From positions 1 through 54,420 of the forward strand of contig NZ_NJDE01000017.1 of NCBI RefSeq assembly GCF_002205895.1: a DNA stretch of 54,420 bases, read 5' to 3'. The stretch comes from Saccharibacillus sp. O23. Lineage in GTDB: Bacteria; Bacillota; Bacilli; Paenibacillales; Paenibacillaceae. The notes beneath the pieces are model-generated. The model searched no databases. It had not been told where the DNA came from and worked only from the letters and a program-made list of their open reading frames with translations. Numbering within the stretch: the first letter of the stretch is position 1; every line of letters starts with the position of its first letter. Positions 7,655-16,340 of this stretch are shown in pieces. The translations under genes were made by a program, and so were the position numbers.

Positions 7655-8938
7655 ATGATCAATCCCGATAATTTCCGGCTCGATCCGCGAAGCGTTCCGC
7701 TTCTGCTGATCGCGCACGCCGAAGGCGAACGCACCGACGGCATCCGGCAGGCCCGGCTGTCGCTCGGTCTTCCCGCGCCGTTCGTCGTGCCGTACGAACG
7801 GCTGCTCGCCGGCGTTCCGCTCGCCGAAGCGGCCGCCGAGGCCGGTCTGCCGGCAGGCTGCTCGCCGCTGATCCGGCTGGATGCGCCGGGCGAGCATTTC
7901 GCCGTCGAGCGCGCGCTGATCGCGCTCGGCGCGCCGGAGCATGACGACGGCGACGAACTGCTGCCGCTGCGCGGCAGGCGCGACCCGCACCGCCTCTCGG
8001 AGCGCGCTTCGCTCGCGCTGGAAGAGCATCCCGTGCGGCTGATGCATCCGTCGCAGTGGTTCCGCGGCTTCTGCCGCCTGCTCGCGCGCATCCGGCGCGA
8101 AGCCGAGCAAGCTTGGCCGCAGGCTTCGTTCTGGAACGATCCGGCGGAGATCGCCGTCATGTTCGATAAGAGAGCCTGCCACGGGCGGCTGCGCGAAGCC
8201 GGCGTCTCCGTGCCGGCGCTGCTGGCGGAGCCGGAGACCTTGACCGGCTACGAAGCGGTTCGCGCGGCGATGTCCGAGCGGCGCATGCCCCGCGTGTTCC
8301 TGAAGCTGGCTTTCGGTTCGGCCGCTTCCGGCGTGATCGCTTACGAGATCAATCCGCGCACCGGCGCGCAACGTGCCACAACTTCGCTGAGCGCGGAAGT
8401 TTACGTGCAGCGTCCGGGCGTTTTTTACAATTCCAAACGGGTCCGCACGCTGAGCGACCCGGAAGAGATCCGCACGCTGATCGGTTATCTGTGCGGGCAC
8501 GGCATCCACGCGGAGCGCTGGATTCCGAAAGCCATGCTGGGCAAACGTTCTCTCGATCTGCGGCAGCTCGTCGCTTTCGGCGAAGCGGGTCACTGCGTCG
8601 TGCGCGCGGGCGAGACCCCGATCACCAATCTGCATCTGCGAAGCCGGCGCCTCGCCCCCGCCGAATCGGGTCTGCCGGAAGAAGCGTTGGCCGCGGCGCG
8701 AAGCGAAGCGCTCGCGGCGATGCGCGCGTTCCCCGGCTCGGCATCGGCGGGCATCGACGTCCTGATCGACCGTACCGGCGGACGGCCTTATATCGCCGAC
8801 GTCAATCCGTTCGGCGATCTGCTGCGGCGCGTCGCTCACGACGGCATGGACCCGTACGCGTGGGAGATGTCGCGCCGGCCCGCGAACGGGCAGCCTTGCG
8901 CTTCGCCCGCCATCGTTCAAGGAGGACAGCACGCATGA
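7655..8938 (+). CDS. STM4014-family ATP-grasp-like protein
   Basis: A 427-residue soluble protein of the STM4014 family, function unknown. The layout resembles ATP-grasp enzymes: an N-terminal Rossmann-like part, a central ATP-grasp-like part with MFDKRACHGRLREAGVSVP and VFLKLAFGSAASGVIAYE (nucleotide-loop-like), and a C-terminal ASAGIDVLIDRTGGRPYIADVNPFGD block that resembles the metal-binding Asp/Asn end of the fold. If active it would ligate an amine or thiol to a carboxylate using ATP; the substrate is unknown. AAAGG lies 9 bp before the ATG. The stop overlaps the next start by 4 bp (ATGA). Family assignment is by cassette order and sequence pattern. Confidence 0.9.
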   Translation: MINPDNFRLDPRSVPLLLIAHAEGERTDGIRQARLSLGLPAPFVVPYERLLAGVPLAEAAAEAGLPAGCSPLIRLDAPGEHFAVERALIALGAPEHDDGDELLPLRGRRDPHRLSERASLALEEHPVRLMHPSQWFRGFCRLLARIRREAEQAWPQASFWNDPAEIAVMFDKRACHGRLREAGVSVPALLAEPETLTGYEAVRAAMSERRMPRVFLKLAFGSAASGVIAYEINPRTGAQRATTSLSAEVYVQRPGVFYNSKRVRTLSDPEEIRTLIGYLCGHGIHAERWIPKAMLGKRSLDLRQLVAFGEAGHCVVRAGETPITNLHLRSRRLAPAESGLPEEALAAARSEALAAMRAFPGSASAGIDVLIDRTGGRPYIADVNPFGDLLRRVAHDGMDPYAWEMSRRPANGQPCASPAIVQGGQHA

Positions 8939-9738
8939 ATCCATCTACAGCGTCCGTCGATATGAACCGAGTCGTCGGCACGCACGACATTCTGATGATC
9001 ACCCTCGACACGCTGCGCTACGACGCGGCGGTGCTCGAAGAAGCCGCCTGCCCCAATCTGTGCGGCGGCGGCTCTTGGGAGAAACGCCATTCGCCGGGCA
9101 GTTTCACTTACGCGGCGCATCATGCCTTTTTCGGCGGATTTCTGCCTACGCCCGCGAATACGGACAAGTCTTCGCACGTCCGCTTATTCCACTCGCGCGG
9201 CACGGGGTTGAAGACGCATCCGCATACATGGTTGTTCGATACGCCGGATATCGTATCGGGACTGGCGGCGGAAGGCTATCATACGCTCTGCATCGGCGGC
9301 GTCATCTTTTTCACCAAAAAAGTGCCGCTCGCGCGCGTGCTGCCGGGATATTTCCAGCGCAGCTTCTGGCGCATGAACTTCGGCGTCACCAATCCGCAGT
9401 CCACCAAACATCAGGTGGATCACGCGCTGAAGCTGTTGGCGGAGATTCCGCCGGACGAACGCTTCTTCTTGTTCATCAACGTGTCGGCGATTCACGGCCC
9501 GAACCATATCTTCCTTCCCGGCGCCAAACGCGATTCCGTCGACAGTCAGCGCGCCGCGCTGCGTTACGCCGACGCGGAACTCGGCCGATTATTCGAAGCC
9601 GTGCGGGCCAGAAACAATCCGGCGTTCTGCATGGCGTTCTCGGATCACGGCACGGCTTACGGCGAAGACGGCTATCAAGGCCATCGCCTCGCGCACGAGA
9701 CGGTATGGACCGTCCCTTACCGCGAATTCATGTTGTAA
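8935..9738 (+). CDS. STM4013/SEN3800-family sulfatase-fold hydrolase
   Basis: A 267-residue protein of the alkaline phosphatase/sulfatase superfamily. The first metal site is suggested by ILMITLDTLRYDA (about residues 19-31). The second is suggested by FSDHGTAYGEDGYQGHRLAHE near the C-terminus, whose Asp-His pair and later His are typical metal ligands. SPGSFTYAAHHAFFGG could supply the nucleophile. There is no sulfatase CxPSR formylglycine motif, so phosphate- or phosphonate-ester hydrolysis is more likely than sulfate. No signal peptide, so cytoplasmic. AAGGAGG lies 9 bp before ATG 8935, which overlaps the upstream stop. The open frame extends further upstream but without homologous content. 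Confidence 0.9.
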   Translation: MNPSTASVDMNRVVGTHDILMITLDTLRYDAAVLEEAACPNLCGGGSWEKRHSPGSFTYAAHHAFFGGFLPTPANTDKSSHVRLFHSRGTGLKTHPHTWLFDTPDIVSGLAAEGYHTLCIGGVIFFTKKVPLARVLPGYFQRSFWRMNFGVTNPQSTKHQVDHALKLLAEIPPDERFFLFINVSAIHGPNHIFLPGAKRDSVDSQRAALRYADAELGRLFEAVRARNNPAFCMAFSDHGTAYGEDGYQGHRLAHETVWTVPYREFML

Positions 9739-9772
9739 ATAGACATTTCATCCGAGAAAGGAGCCGTTAGCC

Positions 9773-11137
9773 ATGACCGAAACGGCCGTTTACGACGCGG
9801 AGCGGGTTCAGGCTTGGAAACAGGAACTGGCCGCCGCTCCTTACCGTTCTTATCTGTATTCGTATCCGCACAAGACCGCTTACCGTCCGTTCGACACGCC
9901 GAAGCCGTTGGCCGATTTGTGGCGGCGCGAACCGGCGGAAAGCTTTTTCTTATACATGCATATTCCGTTCTGCGGCGCGCGCTGCGGATTCTGCAATCTG
10001 TTCACCCTGCCGGACAAACGCGAAGACGTGCATAAACGGTATGTGGACGCGCTGGAACGTCAAGCCCGGGAATGGGCCGGATTCGCGTCCCGTCCGTTCG
10101 CGCGGTTCGCGATCGGCGGAGGCACGCCTACCCTGCTGCGCGCCGATCAATTGACGCGTTTGTTCGAGATCGCGGAGGGCATCATGGGACTGAATCCCGC
10201 CGAAGCTTCGATTTCCGTAGAGACGTCGCCCGAGACCGTGGACGCCGAACGCCTTCGCATCCTTAAACAGCGCGGCGTCGATCGGGTCAGCATGGGCATT
10301 CAGAGTTTTATCGAAACCGAAGCGGCCGCGATCTATCGTCCGCAGAAGCCCGACGAAGTCCGGCGCGCGCTCGAACTGCTGGGTTCGTTCGATTTTCCGC
10401 TGCTCAATCTGGACCTGATCTACGGACTGCCGGGCCAGACGTTGGAGACATGGTTATATTCGCTGGAGCAGGCGCTGGCTTACGAACCGGGCGAGATCTT
10501 CTTGTACCCGCTCTATACGCGCGAGCATACGATCTTGAAGCCCGGGGACGTACAGGCAGCAGGGCCCGAAGATCTGCGTTGGTCGATGTATGCGGCCGCC
10601 TGCGAACGCTTGGCGGAACGCGGCTACGAGCAGTTCTCGATGCGGCGGTTCGCGCGCCGGGACGCCGCAGGGTACTCGCCGGACAAAACGCTGCTCGCTT
10701 ACGGCTGCCAAGAAGAAGGCATGATGGGACTCGGTTGCGGCGCGCGTTCTTATACGCGAGACGTTCATTACGCGTCCCGTTACGGAGTCAGCCGCAAAGC
10801 CACGGAGAGCATCATCGCCGATTACGTCGCCGCCGAGCGTCACGATACGGCCGATTACGGTTTCGTGCTGAATGCCGACGAACAGCGGCGCCGCTTCGTG
10901 CTCAAAGGCATTCTGCACAGCGAAGGACTGAACTTGGCCGAATACGGACAGCGCTTCGGATCGGAAGCGTTCGACGATCTGCCGGAGCTGCGGCTGCTGC
11001 TCGATTCGGGACTCGGCCGAATCGAGAACGGCGTGCTGCGCATGGGCCGCGAAGGTCTCGGCTATTCCGACGCGATCGGCGATTGGCTGATCTCGGAACC
11101 CGTGCGGCGGCGGATGACGGAGTTCGTGCTGCCATGA
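9773..11137 (+). CDS. STM4012-family radical SAM protein
   Basis: A 454-residue radical SAM enzyme with HemN/HemW-like architecture. The iron-sulfur motif CxxxCxxC is C66, C70 and C73 (FCGARCGFCN). A SAM-binding GGGTPTLL follows, then SVETSPETVD and GVDRVSMGIQSF as in coproporphyrinogen oxidase-like enzymes, and a HemN-type C-terminal domain. The sequence is unlike true HemN in its long N-terminus (about 55 residues before the cluster). HemW-like proteins can carry out methylation or haem chaperoning, so the chemistry is open. AAAGGAG precedes the ATG; the end overlaps the next gene by ATGA. It is fourth in the STM401x cassette. Confidence 0.93.
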   Translation: MTETAVYDAERVQAWKQELAAAPYRSYLYSYPHKTAYRPFDTPKPLADLWRREPAESFFLYMHIPFCGARCGFCNLFTLPDKREDVHKRYVDALERQAREWAGFASRPFARFAIGGGTPTLLRADQLTRLFEIAEGIMGLNPAEASISVETSPETVDAERLRILKQRGVDRVSMGIQSFIETEAAAIYRPQKPDEVRRALELLGSFDFPLLNLDLIYGLPGQTLETWLYSLEQALAYEPGEIFLYPLYTREHTILKPGDVQAAGPEDLRWSMYAAACERLAERGYEQFSMRRFARRDAAGYSPDKTLLAYGCQEEGMMGLGCGARSYTRDVHYASRYGVSRKATESIIADYVAAERHDTADYGFVLNADEQRRRFVLKGILHSEGLNLAEYGQRFGSEAFDDLPELRLLLDSGLGRIENGVLRMGREGLGYSDAIGDWLISEPVRRRMTEFVLP

Positions 11138-12042
11138 GAGCGACGCTGTATTTTCGGGGTTCGCTGTCGTCTTGCAATTATTCCTGCCCTTACTGTCCGT
11201 TCAGCAAGACCACGGACAGTGCCGAGACGCTGCGCAAAGACCGGGAGCAGGTCGAACGTTTCGTCGAATGGGCCAGGCAGCAGGAAGCGTCCGGTCACGT
11301 GCTGTCCGTTTTCTTTCAGCCGTACGGCGAAGGACTAGTGCATCGCTGGTATTGCCAAGCGATGATCGATCTGTCGCATATGCCTCATGTCGAGCGCGTG
11401 GCGATCCAGACCAATCTGTCCGCCAAGCTCGATTGGACGGATCGGCTGAAAGCGGATACGGCCGCGTTCTGGGCGACGTATCATCCCGGCGAGACGACCG
11501 AAGAACGTTTCTTGTCGCGCTGCCGCGAACTGCACGATCGGAGCATTCCGTTCAGCGTGGGCAGCGTAGGCGTACGCAGCGCGTTCGACGCGATCGCTTC
11601 GCTCCGCCGGTCGCTGCCGAGCGACGTTTATCTGTGGATCAACGCGTTCAAAGACCGCGGCGATTATTACGCTCCGGAAGAGATCGCCCTGCTGCGCGGA
11701 ATCGACCCTTTGTTCGAGTTGAATCTGCCGGATTACGCCAGTCTGGGCCGGTCCTGCCGCACCGGGGAATCGGTCTTCTTCGTGCAAGGCTCGGGCATCG
11801 TCAAACGTTGTTACAGCGATCGCCGGGTCATCGGACATTTGTATCGGCACGGACTGGAAGGATTGTCGAAGCCGCGTGCCTGCGGGATGAAAGAATGCGG
11901 CTGCTATATCGGTTATATCCATATGCCCGAGCTGGAAATGGAGCGTCATTACGGAAACGGATTGCTGGAACGTCGAGGATCTCCTTTGCGGCTCGCGGCG
12001 GCCGGGGATGCGTCCGCGCCGAGCGACGGGCACTCGAGATAA
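11134..12042 (+). CDS. STM4011-family radical SAM protein
   Basis: A 302-residue radical SAM enzyme. The cluster motif is very near the N-terminus: C14, C18 and C21 (SCNYSCPYCPF). The C-terminal part carries further cysteines (ACGMKECGCY, plus KRCYSD and RSCRTG), resembling the auxiliary-cluster region of SPASM-type enzymes that modify peptides. The family has no known product. Translation is coupled to STM4012 by an ATGA overlap, and a strong terminator follows at 12067. Two radical SAM enzymes beside an ATP-grasp-like protein and a phosphatase-fold hydrolase suggest a small-molecule or peptide modification pathway, which is inference. Confidence 0.92.
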   Translation: MRATLYFRGSLSSCNYSCPYCPFSKTTDSAETLRKDREQVERFVEWARQQEASGHVLSVFFQPYGEGLVHRWYCQAMIDLSHMPHVERVAIQTNLSAKLDWTDRLKADTAAFWATYHPGETTEERFLSRCRELHDRSIPFSVGSVGVRSAFDAIASLRRSLPSDVYLWINAFKDRGDYYAPEEIALLRGIDPLFELNLPDYASLGRSCRTGESVFFVQGSGIVKRCYSDRRVIGHLYRHGLEGLSKPRACGMKECGCYIGYIHMPELEMERHYGNGLLERRGSPLRLAAAGDASAPSDGHSR

Positions 12043-12066
12043 TCTTAGAATTCAAGAATCCGCCTC

Positions 12067-12094
12067 GAACCCGGACAGCCTTCTGTCCGGGTTC
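12067..12094 (+). terminator. Intrinsic terminator of the STM401x cassette
   Basis: A perfect 12-bp stem (GAACCCGGACAG with CTGTCCGGGTTC) with a CCTT loop is followed by TTGTGTT. It lies 25 bp after the STM4011 stop and separates the cassette from the AlkC gene. Confidence 0.85.
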
Positions 12095-12148
12095 TTGTGT
12101 TACGTTAAGATCAACCGATTCTTGTTCCATTTCTAAGGAGGAACCTTT

Positions 12149-13276
12149 ATGGCCGAACCGTTAAAGTTAGTGTATACCGAAGATTTTATCCGGCAGTTTG
12201 CCGCCAAGATCCGTACCGTTCTCCCCGCTTTCGATGAAAGCTTGTTCGTATCCGGCGTCATGGGCAGCGGTTGGGAAGAGCTTGAACTGAAAGCACGCAT
12301 GCGGCGCATCTCGGAAACGCTGGGCCGCACTCTGCCGCAGTCTTTTGCCGAAGCGCTCGACGTGCTCTATCGGATCGACGAGACCTGCGTCGGTTTTCCT
12401 TACCTCTTCTTCCCCGATTTCGTCGAAGTTCACGGGCAGCGGGAAGAAGATTTCGAACGTTCGCTAGACGCGTTGGAACGCTTCACGTCCAAATCGTCTT
12501 CCGAATTCGCGATTCGTCCTTTTCTGCTTCGGCATCCCGAACGGACGATGGCGCGCATGCGCTTGTGGGCCGCCGGAGACGACGAGCATGTGCGCCGCCT
12601 TGCCAGCGAAGGCTGCCGTCCCCGCCTGCCGTGGGGCCAAGCGCTGCCGATGTTCAAGCAGGACCCTTCGGCGGTCTTGGAACTGCTGGAGACGCTCCGA
12701 GCCGATCCTTCGCTTTACGTTCGCAAAAGCGTCGCCAACAATCTCAACGATATCGCCAAAGACAATCCCGAACGCGTCCGCGAAACGGCTCGCCGCTGGT
12801 ACGGCAGCGATCCGCTGACGGACTGGATCGTGCGCCGGGGATGCCGGGGACTGCTGCGCGCGGCCGATCCCGAGATCCTCGCGCTGTTCGGCTATGCCGC
12901 CGACGCGGGAGGCGAACAGGATCTGATCGAGCAGGCTTCGCTCTCCGCGGCGCCGAACCTTGTCGCGATCGGCGAAAGCGTCGAACTGCGTTACAGCTTG
13001 CGAACCCGCCCGGGCGAACCGCTGCGAATCCGTCTGGAATACGCCGTCGATTTCGTCAAAGCGTCCGGCCGTACTTCCCGCAAACTGTTCCGACTTTCCG
13101 ATCGCACTTGGAACGGCGGCGAAACGTTGTCGGGAAGCCGTCGTCACGGTTTTGCCGATCTGACCACGCGCAAGCATTATGCCGGCGTTCACCGCGTGGT
13201 TCTGCTCGTAAACGGCAGAGAATACGCGGAAGATATACTGACGCTGCAAGCCGCCGTTCCGATATCGCACGAATGA
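12149..13276 (+). CDS. alkC: DNA alkylation repair protein, AlkC-type 3-methyladenine glycosylase
   Basis: A 375-residue protein predicted to excise alkylated bases such as 3-methyladenine or 3-methylcytosine from DNA without base flipping. Residues about 1-265 are helical HEAT-like repeats of the AlkC/AlkD superfamily, with family blocks FFPDFVEVHG, FTSKSSSEFAIRPFLL, RRLASEGCRPRLPWG and SLYVRKSVANNLNDIAKDNP. Residues about 270-370 look like an all-beta Ig-like domain (LVAIGESVELRY, PLRIRLEYAVDF, KHYAGVHRVVLLVNG), a hallmark of AlkC rather than AlkD. AAGGAGGAA lies before the ATG. It is a separate unit downstream of the cassette terminator. Confidence 0.88.
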   Translation: MAEPLKLVYTEDFIRQFAAKIRTVLPAFDESLFVSGVMGSGWEELELKARMRRISETLGRTLPQSFAEALDVLYRIDETCVGFPYLFFPDFVEVHGQREEDFERSLDALERFTSKSSSEFAIRPFLLRHPERTMARMRLWAAGDDEHVRRLASEGCRPRLPWGQALPMFKQDPSAVLELLETLRADPSLYVRKSVANNLNDIAKDNPERVRETARRWYGSDPLTDWIVRRGCRGLLRAADPEILALFGYAADAGGEQDLIEQASLSAAPNLVAIGESVELRYSLRTRPGEPLRIRLEYAVDFVKASGRTSRKLFRLSDRTWNGGETLSGSRRHGFADLTTRKHYAGVHRVVLLVNGREYAEDILTLQAAVPISHE

Positions 13277-13345
13277 ACCGTATCGAAAAAAGCGATAAAA
13301 TATTTTTTTCGCCTTTCTTTCCGGAGTTTTTTTGCAATAATTTGG

Positions 13346-13374
13346 TTGTTAACTCGCCCTGATTCTCGTATAAT
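13346..13374 (+). promoter_or_regulatory. Sigma-A promoter of the chemoreceptor gene
   Basis: TTGTTA (13346-13351) and a perfect TATAAT (13369-13374) are separated by 17 bp, 50 bp upstream of the start. The leader then contains an 8-bp inverted repeat GTGAAAAA / TTTTTCAC. Confidence 0.75.
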
Positions 13375-13423
13375 GTGAAAAAACATTACATATCTCATTT
13401 TTCACAAGAAGGGCGTGTTGAGA

Positions 13424-14977
13424 ATGAATCGAAATCGCTTTCCCCATCTTGTATGTACCGTATTGGCTTTGGCGGCATCGGCTTGGCTCTGGTCCGTTTC
13501 TTCCCGAGGAGTACCGGAGACCGTCTCGCTGGCGCTCGCGGCTGCGGCTTGCGCCGGTCTGATCGTTCTCGCTTTGCGAAGCTCGCGCCCTGCTTCTTCC
13601 GCGCAGACGGCGGACGATCAAACCGGCAAGCTCAAAAATTTTCTGTTCGAATCTCAAGTCGTCTCGGATCGGTTGTTGGGGGTTGTCGAGGAAGTTCAAG
13701 CTTCCGTGCAGAATCTCACTTCGGTCACGGAACATTCGGGCCGCGTCGAACGCGATCTGAACGCCCGAGGAACCGAAGCGGCAGCGCGCACGCAGGAAGC
13801 TTCGGCTCTGCTGGAAGAAGCGGCTCGTACATCCCGGCAGATGGCCGAACGGGCATCCGCGATGACCGGGCAAAGCGCCGAAGCTGGTTCCGCGGCCGGA
13901 GAACTGTCCGAAGCGCTGCTCTCGGCGGACCGGGCCATGCGCGATATTCTGGACCAGAATGACGCGATCGGAGCGCGCATCGACGAATTGACGAAGCATA
14001 TGGCGGATATCGAAGAAATCAACGTTTTTATCCGCGGCGTGGTCGAACAGACTTCCCTGCTTGCGCTGAACGCGTCGATCGAAGCGGCGCGCGCCGGCGA
14101 AGAAGGCCGAGGATTCGCCGTGGTCGCTCAGGAAATCCGCAAACTTGCCGCGCAAAGCGGAGAAGCGGTCGGACGATCGACGGCTACTCTGGAATCGGTC
14201 GTCTCGGGAGTCGGCCACGTTACCGAATCCAAAGAAGCGAGTACCCGCGCCGTCGAACGCGGTGCCGCGGAAATGCGCCGCATGCAGCAGGAGATGAAGC
14301 AGTTGGCAGGCAGCGTGGGCGGCGTCTTGGAATCGGCTCGCGAGACGGACCGGTTGAGCGGCTTGCAGCACGAGCGAATGGTGAACGGCGTGCAAGCTCT
14401 TTCTTCGGCCGCCGAACTCTCGGAGCAGACGACGCAGTCCATGCAAGAACTGTTCTCGCATATCGGCAGGCAGAGGGATCAGATTGCTCGGCTGGCCCGA
14501 ATCGGCAGCGAAATGCGCGGCGCTTCCGCCGAGCTGTCGGATATCGTCGCCGCTTTCCGGTTGGACCAATCCGACGGGATCGATAACGAAGCCGTCGAAC
14601 GGACGCGGCAGGTGCTCGAAGCGGCGGCGCGGCAGGCCTCCTCGATCCCGGCCGGCGAACGCGAGCACGGGCTGCTGCTGTCCGGTTATATGGAGCGTTC
14701 CCCTTCGATCGAAGCGATCTGGTCGAACCGTTCGGACGGTTCGTTCATTTTCTCCAAACCGCAGGCCGGCTTATTGAACGCCAAAAGCCGCGAATGGTGG
14801 CAGCAGGCGATGCAAGGCGAAGTCTATGTATCGCCTGTGTACGTGTCCGCGATTACCAAGCGCCCTTGTCTCACGATGTCCGCGGCCGTGTTCGACGATC
14901 GGGGCCAACCGGTCGGCGTCATCGGCATGGACTTGTCGCTGGAGTCGGACAAAGAAAGCGGCACGCGCGTTTCTTGA
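13424..14977 (+). CDS. Methyl-accepting chemotaxis protein with C-terminal sensor domain
   Basis: A 517-residue chemoreceptor. Two N-terminal membrane segments (about 8-25 and 34-52) with a tiny outside loop anchor it. The signalling domain spans about 70-395, with the conserved tip [19 protein letters not shown] then [18 protein letters not shown]. Unusually, residues about 410-510 form a Cache/PDC-like sensor ([20 protein letters not shown], then [20 protein letters not shown]) after the signalling domain, so it must face the cytoplasm. ATG 13424 is chosen at 10 bp from AGAAGGG; a GTG at 13415 is in frame but too close. Single-gene unit bounded by its own promoter and a terminator. Confidence 0.9.
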   Translation: MNRNRFPHLVCTVLALAASAWLWSVSSRGVPETVSLALAAAACAGLIVLALRSSRPASSAQTADDQTGKLKNFLFESQVVSDRLLGVVEEVQASVQNLTSVTEHSGRVERDLNARGTEAAARTQEASALLEEAARTSRQMAERASAMTGQSAEAGSAAGELSEALLSADRAMRDILDQNDAIGARIDELTKHMADIEEINVFIRGVVEQTSLLALNASIEAARAGEEGRGFAVVAQEIRKLAAQSGEAVGRSTATLESVVSGVGHVTESKEASTRAVERGAAEMRRMQQEMKQLAGSVGGVLESARETDRLSGLQHERMVNGVQALSSAAELSEQTTQSMQELFSHIGRQRDQIARLARIGSEMRGASAELSDIVAAFRLDQSDGIDNEAVERTRQVLEAAARQASSIPAGEREHGLLLSGYMERSPSIEAIWSNRSDGSFIFSKPQAGLLNAKSREWWQQAMQGEVYVSPVYVSAITKRPCLTMSAAVFDDRGQPVGVIGMDLSLESDKESGTRVS

Positions 14978-15031
14978 GTCTGGCGGGACTGCCGGTCGGA
15001 ACGGGGTTCGAATCGAATTTTCGCCATACAA

Positions 15032-15068
15032 AAACGGGGCATCTTCCGATCGGAAGATTGCCCCGTTT
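15032..15068. terminator. Bidirectional terminator between the chemoreceptor and the small ORF
   Basis: AAACGGGGC pairs with GCCCCGTTT around the palindrome 15041-15058 (ATCTTCCGATCGGAAGAT), with one bulged T. T-runs lie on both sides, so it can serve the convergent genes. Confidence 0.8.
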
Positions 15069-15113
15069 GTTTACGGATAACGTTTGAATTCGGATAGGAA
15101 ACGGAGGCGTCCG

Positions 15114-15254
15114 TTATCGAACGGATACTTCCGCCTGTTTCTCGCGTTCGGAATCGTGCTGTTCCTGCGGCTTGCCGCTTGTCGAACCGTACAGGATAAA
15201 GTTGACTTCTTCCAGCACGTCCGTGAATTGAGGGATATTTTGGGTATTATTCAT
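15114..15254 (-). CDS. Small ORF of 46 residues, unknown function
   Basis: An ORF starting MNNTQNIPQFTDVLEEV and ending KQAEVSVR, 46 residues, hydrophilic after an amphipathic first half (FTDVLEEVNFILYGS). AAGGTGAG lies 7 bp before the ATG, a good ribosome binding site. It has no recognised family, no signal peptide and no cysteine. It is convergent with the chemoreceptor gene and downstream of the hypothetical gene at 15432-16340. The upstream stretch 15255-15431 holds no other gene that I can see. Coding status rests on the ribosome binding site and a clean frame only. Confidence 0.5.
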   Translation of the reverse strand: MNNTQNIPQFTDVLEEVNFILYGSTSGKPQEQHDSEREKQAEVSVR

Positions 15255-15431
15255 GTTGTTTCTCACCTTGCTCCATTCTGTAATGACGTGTCCTCTTATT
15301 ATTTAACCACCGGGCTAAATTTGAAACCGCCGTCTTTCTTGGCATGGCAGCGTTTCCCGTCACGTCGATTACATTCAAGAACAGCCGCCTTTATTGATAT
15401 CGGCAGACATGAGCGATTCCATGATATCCAT

Positions 15432-16340
15432 TTATTTCTTTTTGGACGAAGAACGATTTTTTTTGCGAGACGCTTTCTGTTTGGCCGCGCTGCGCTGCTG
15501 GCGGCGTTTCTCCAATTCCAACTCCCGCTTCAGATAGAGTTCCATCGTATTTTCGGGGTTCTCCGAAGCGAACAGCATAAATTTCTTCAAATGTTCGTTG
15601 TATTTGTCTTTGCCGAACACCCGGCCGTTCTCGCTCAGGAACACCGCCAACATGCGCTGAGGATCGGCGGTGTTTTTCAACATGTCGAAATCGGTCAACA
15701 CGCCCAAAATCCGGGAAGAGATCCGCTCGGACTGTTTCTCCATCCGCTCTTCGGCAAGCCGCTCGTCCTCGGGGTAAGCATGCGACAAGATCAAGAAAAT
15801 GCCGCTTACGCCGTACAGCGCCAGCATATCGGTCAGATCTACCGAATCCGCGTCTACCCGGCTCGTCCACTCGAGAGAAGCCCGGTCGGGATGGGTGAAA
15901 ATATTCAGGAATCCGTACACGTCGGTCAACTCGAACGAAATCTGTTCATACGCGTATTTCATGACCCCGAGATTGCTGCCCATCACTTCCTGAGCGGCGT
16001 CGACGGCGATCGTCTCCGGAGCGGAACGATACTGAAACAATCGGGCCGCATGCTCGAACGCGACCCGAATCTGCACGGGCGCTTCGACGACCAGTCCTCC
16101 TTCACGAAGCAGTACCGCCGCGGACAACGAATTCGCGATGCGCTGCAGCAGCGCATCGGCATAAAAATCTTCTTCCTGTTCCGCATGATCGCGCGCGATC
16201 TCGATCAATTCATGCATGTATCCGAGCATTTCTTCGCGTACGGAACCGGCATGTTCCGGCGCTCCCAGCAGCGAAGACGGGGCCCATTCTTCTTGGTCGA
16301 TACCGGTCTTCGGGTCCGGCGAATGAGGTTTGGGTTTCAT
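15432..16340 (-). CDS. Hypothetical protein, possibly DUF5677-like
   Basis: A 302-residue soluble protein without a confident family. It is largely helical: LREGGLVVEAPVQIRVAFEHAARLFQYRS resembles the core of DUF5677-type proteins, followed by FELTDVYGFLNIFTHPDRAS and a helical region with SGIFLILSHAYPEDE. The C-terminal 40 residues are strongly basic with Lys/Arg/Ser tracts (KKNRSSSKKK), which could bind nucleic acid. ATG 16340 is preferred because AAGGAG lies 8 bp upstream; an in-frame ATG at 16394 has a GAGG immediately adjacent, too close to be used. No signal peptide. Monocistronic by appearance. Confidence 0.75.
   Translation of the reverse strand: MKPKPHSPDPKTGIDQEEWAPSSLLGAPEHAGSVREEMLGYMHELIEIARDHAEQEEDFYADALLQRIANSLSAAVLLREGGLVVEAPVQIRVAFEHAARLFQYRSAPETIAVDAAQEVMGSNLGVMKYAYEQISFELTDVYGFLNIFTHPDRASLEWTSRVDADSVDLTDMLALYGVSGIFLILSHAYPEDERLAEERMEKQSERISSRILGVLTDFDMLKNTADPQRMLAVFLSENGRVFGKDKYNEHLKKFMLFASENPENTMELYLKRELELEKRRQQRSAAKQKASRKKNRSSSKKK

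Noticed and set aside
7357..7671. Plus-strand 104-residue frame across the 41-bp repeats.
   Set aside because: The 41-bp period is not a multiple of three, the protein is not repetitive, there is no ribosome binding site, and it runs into the STM4014 start.
9060..9770. Plus-strand Arg-rich frame over STM4013, and similar Arg-rich frames elsewhere.
   Set aside because: Typical out-of-frame shadows of GC-rich genes; no families and no ribosome binding sites.
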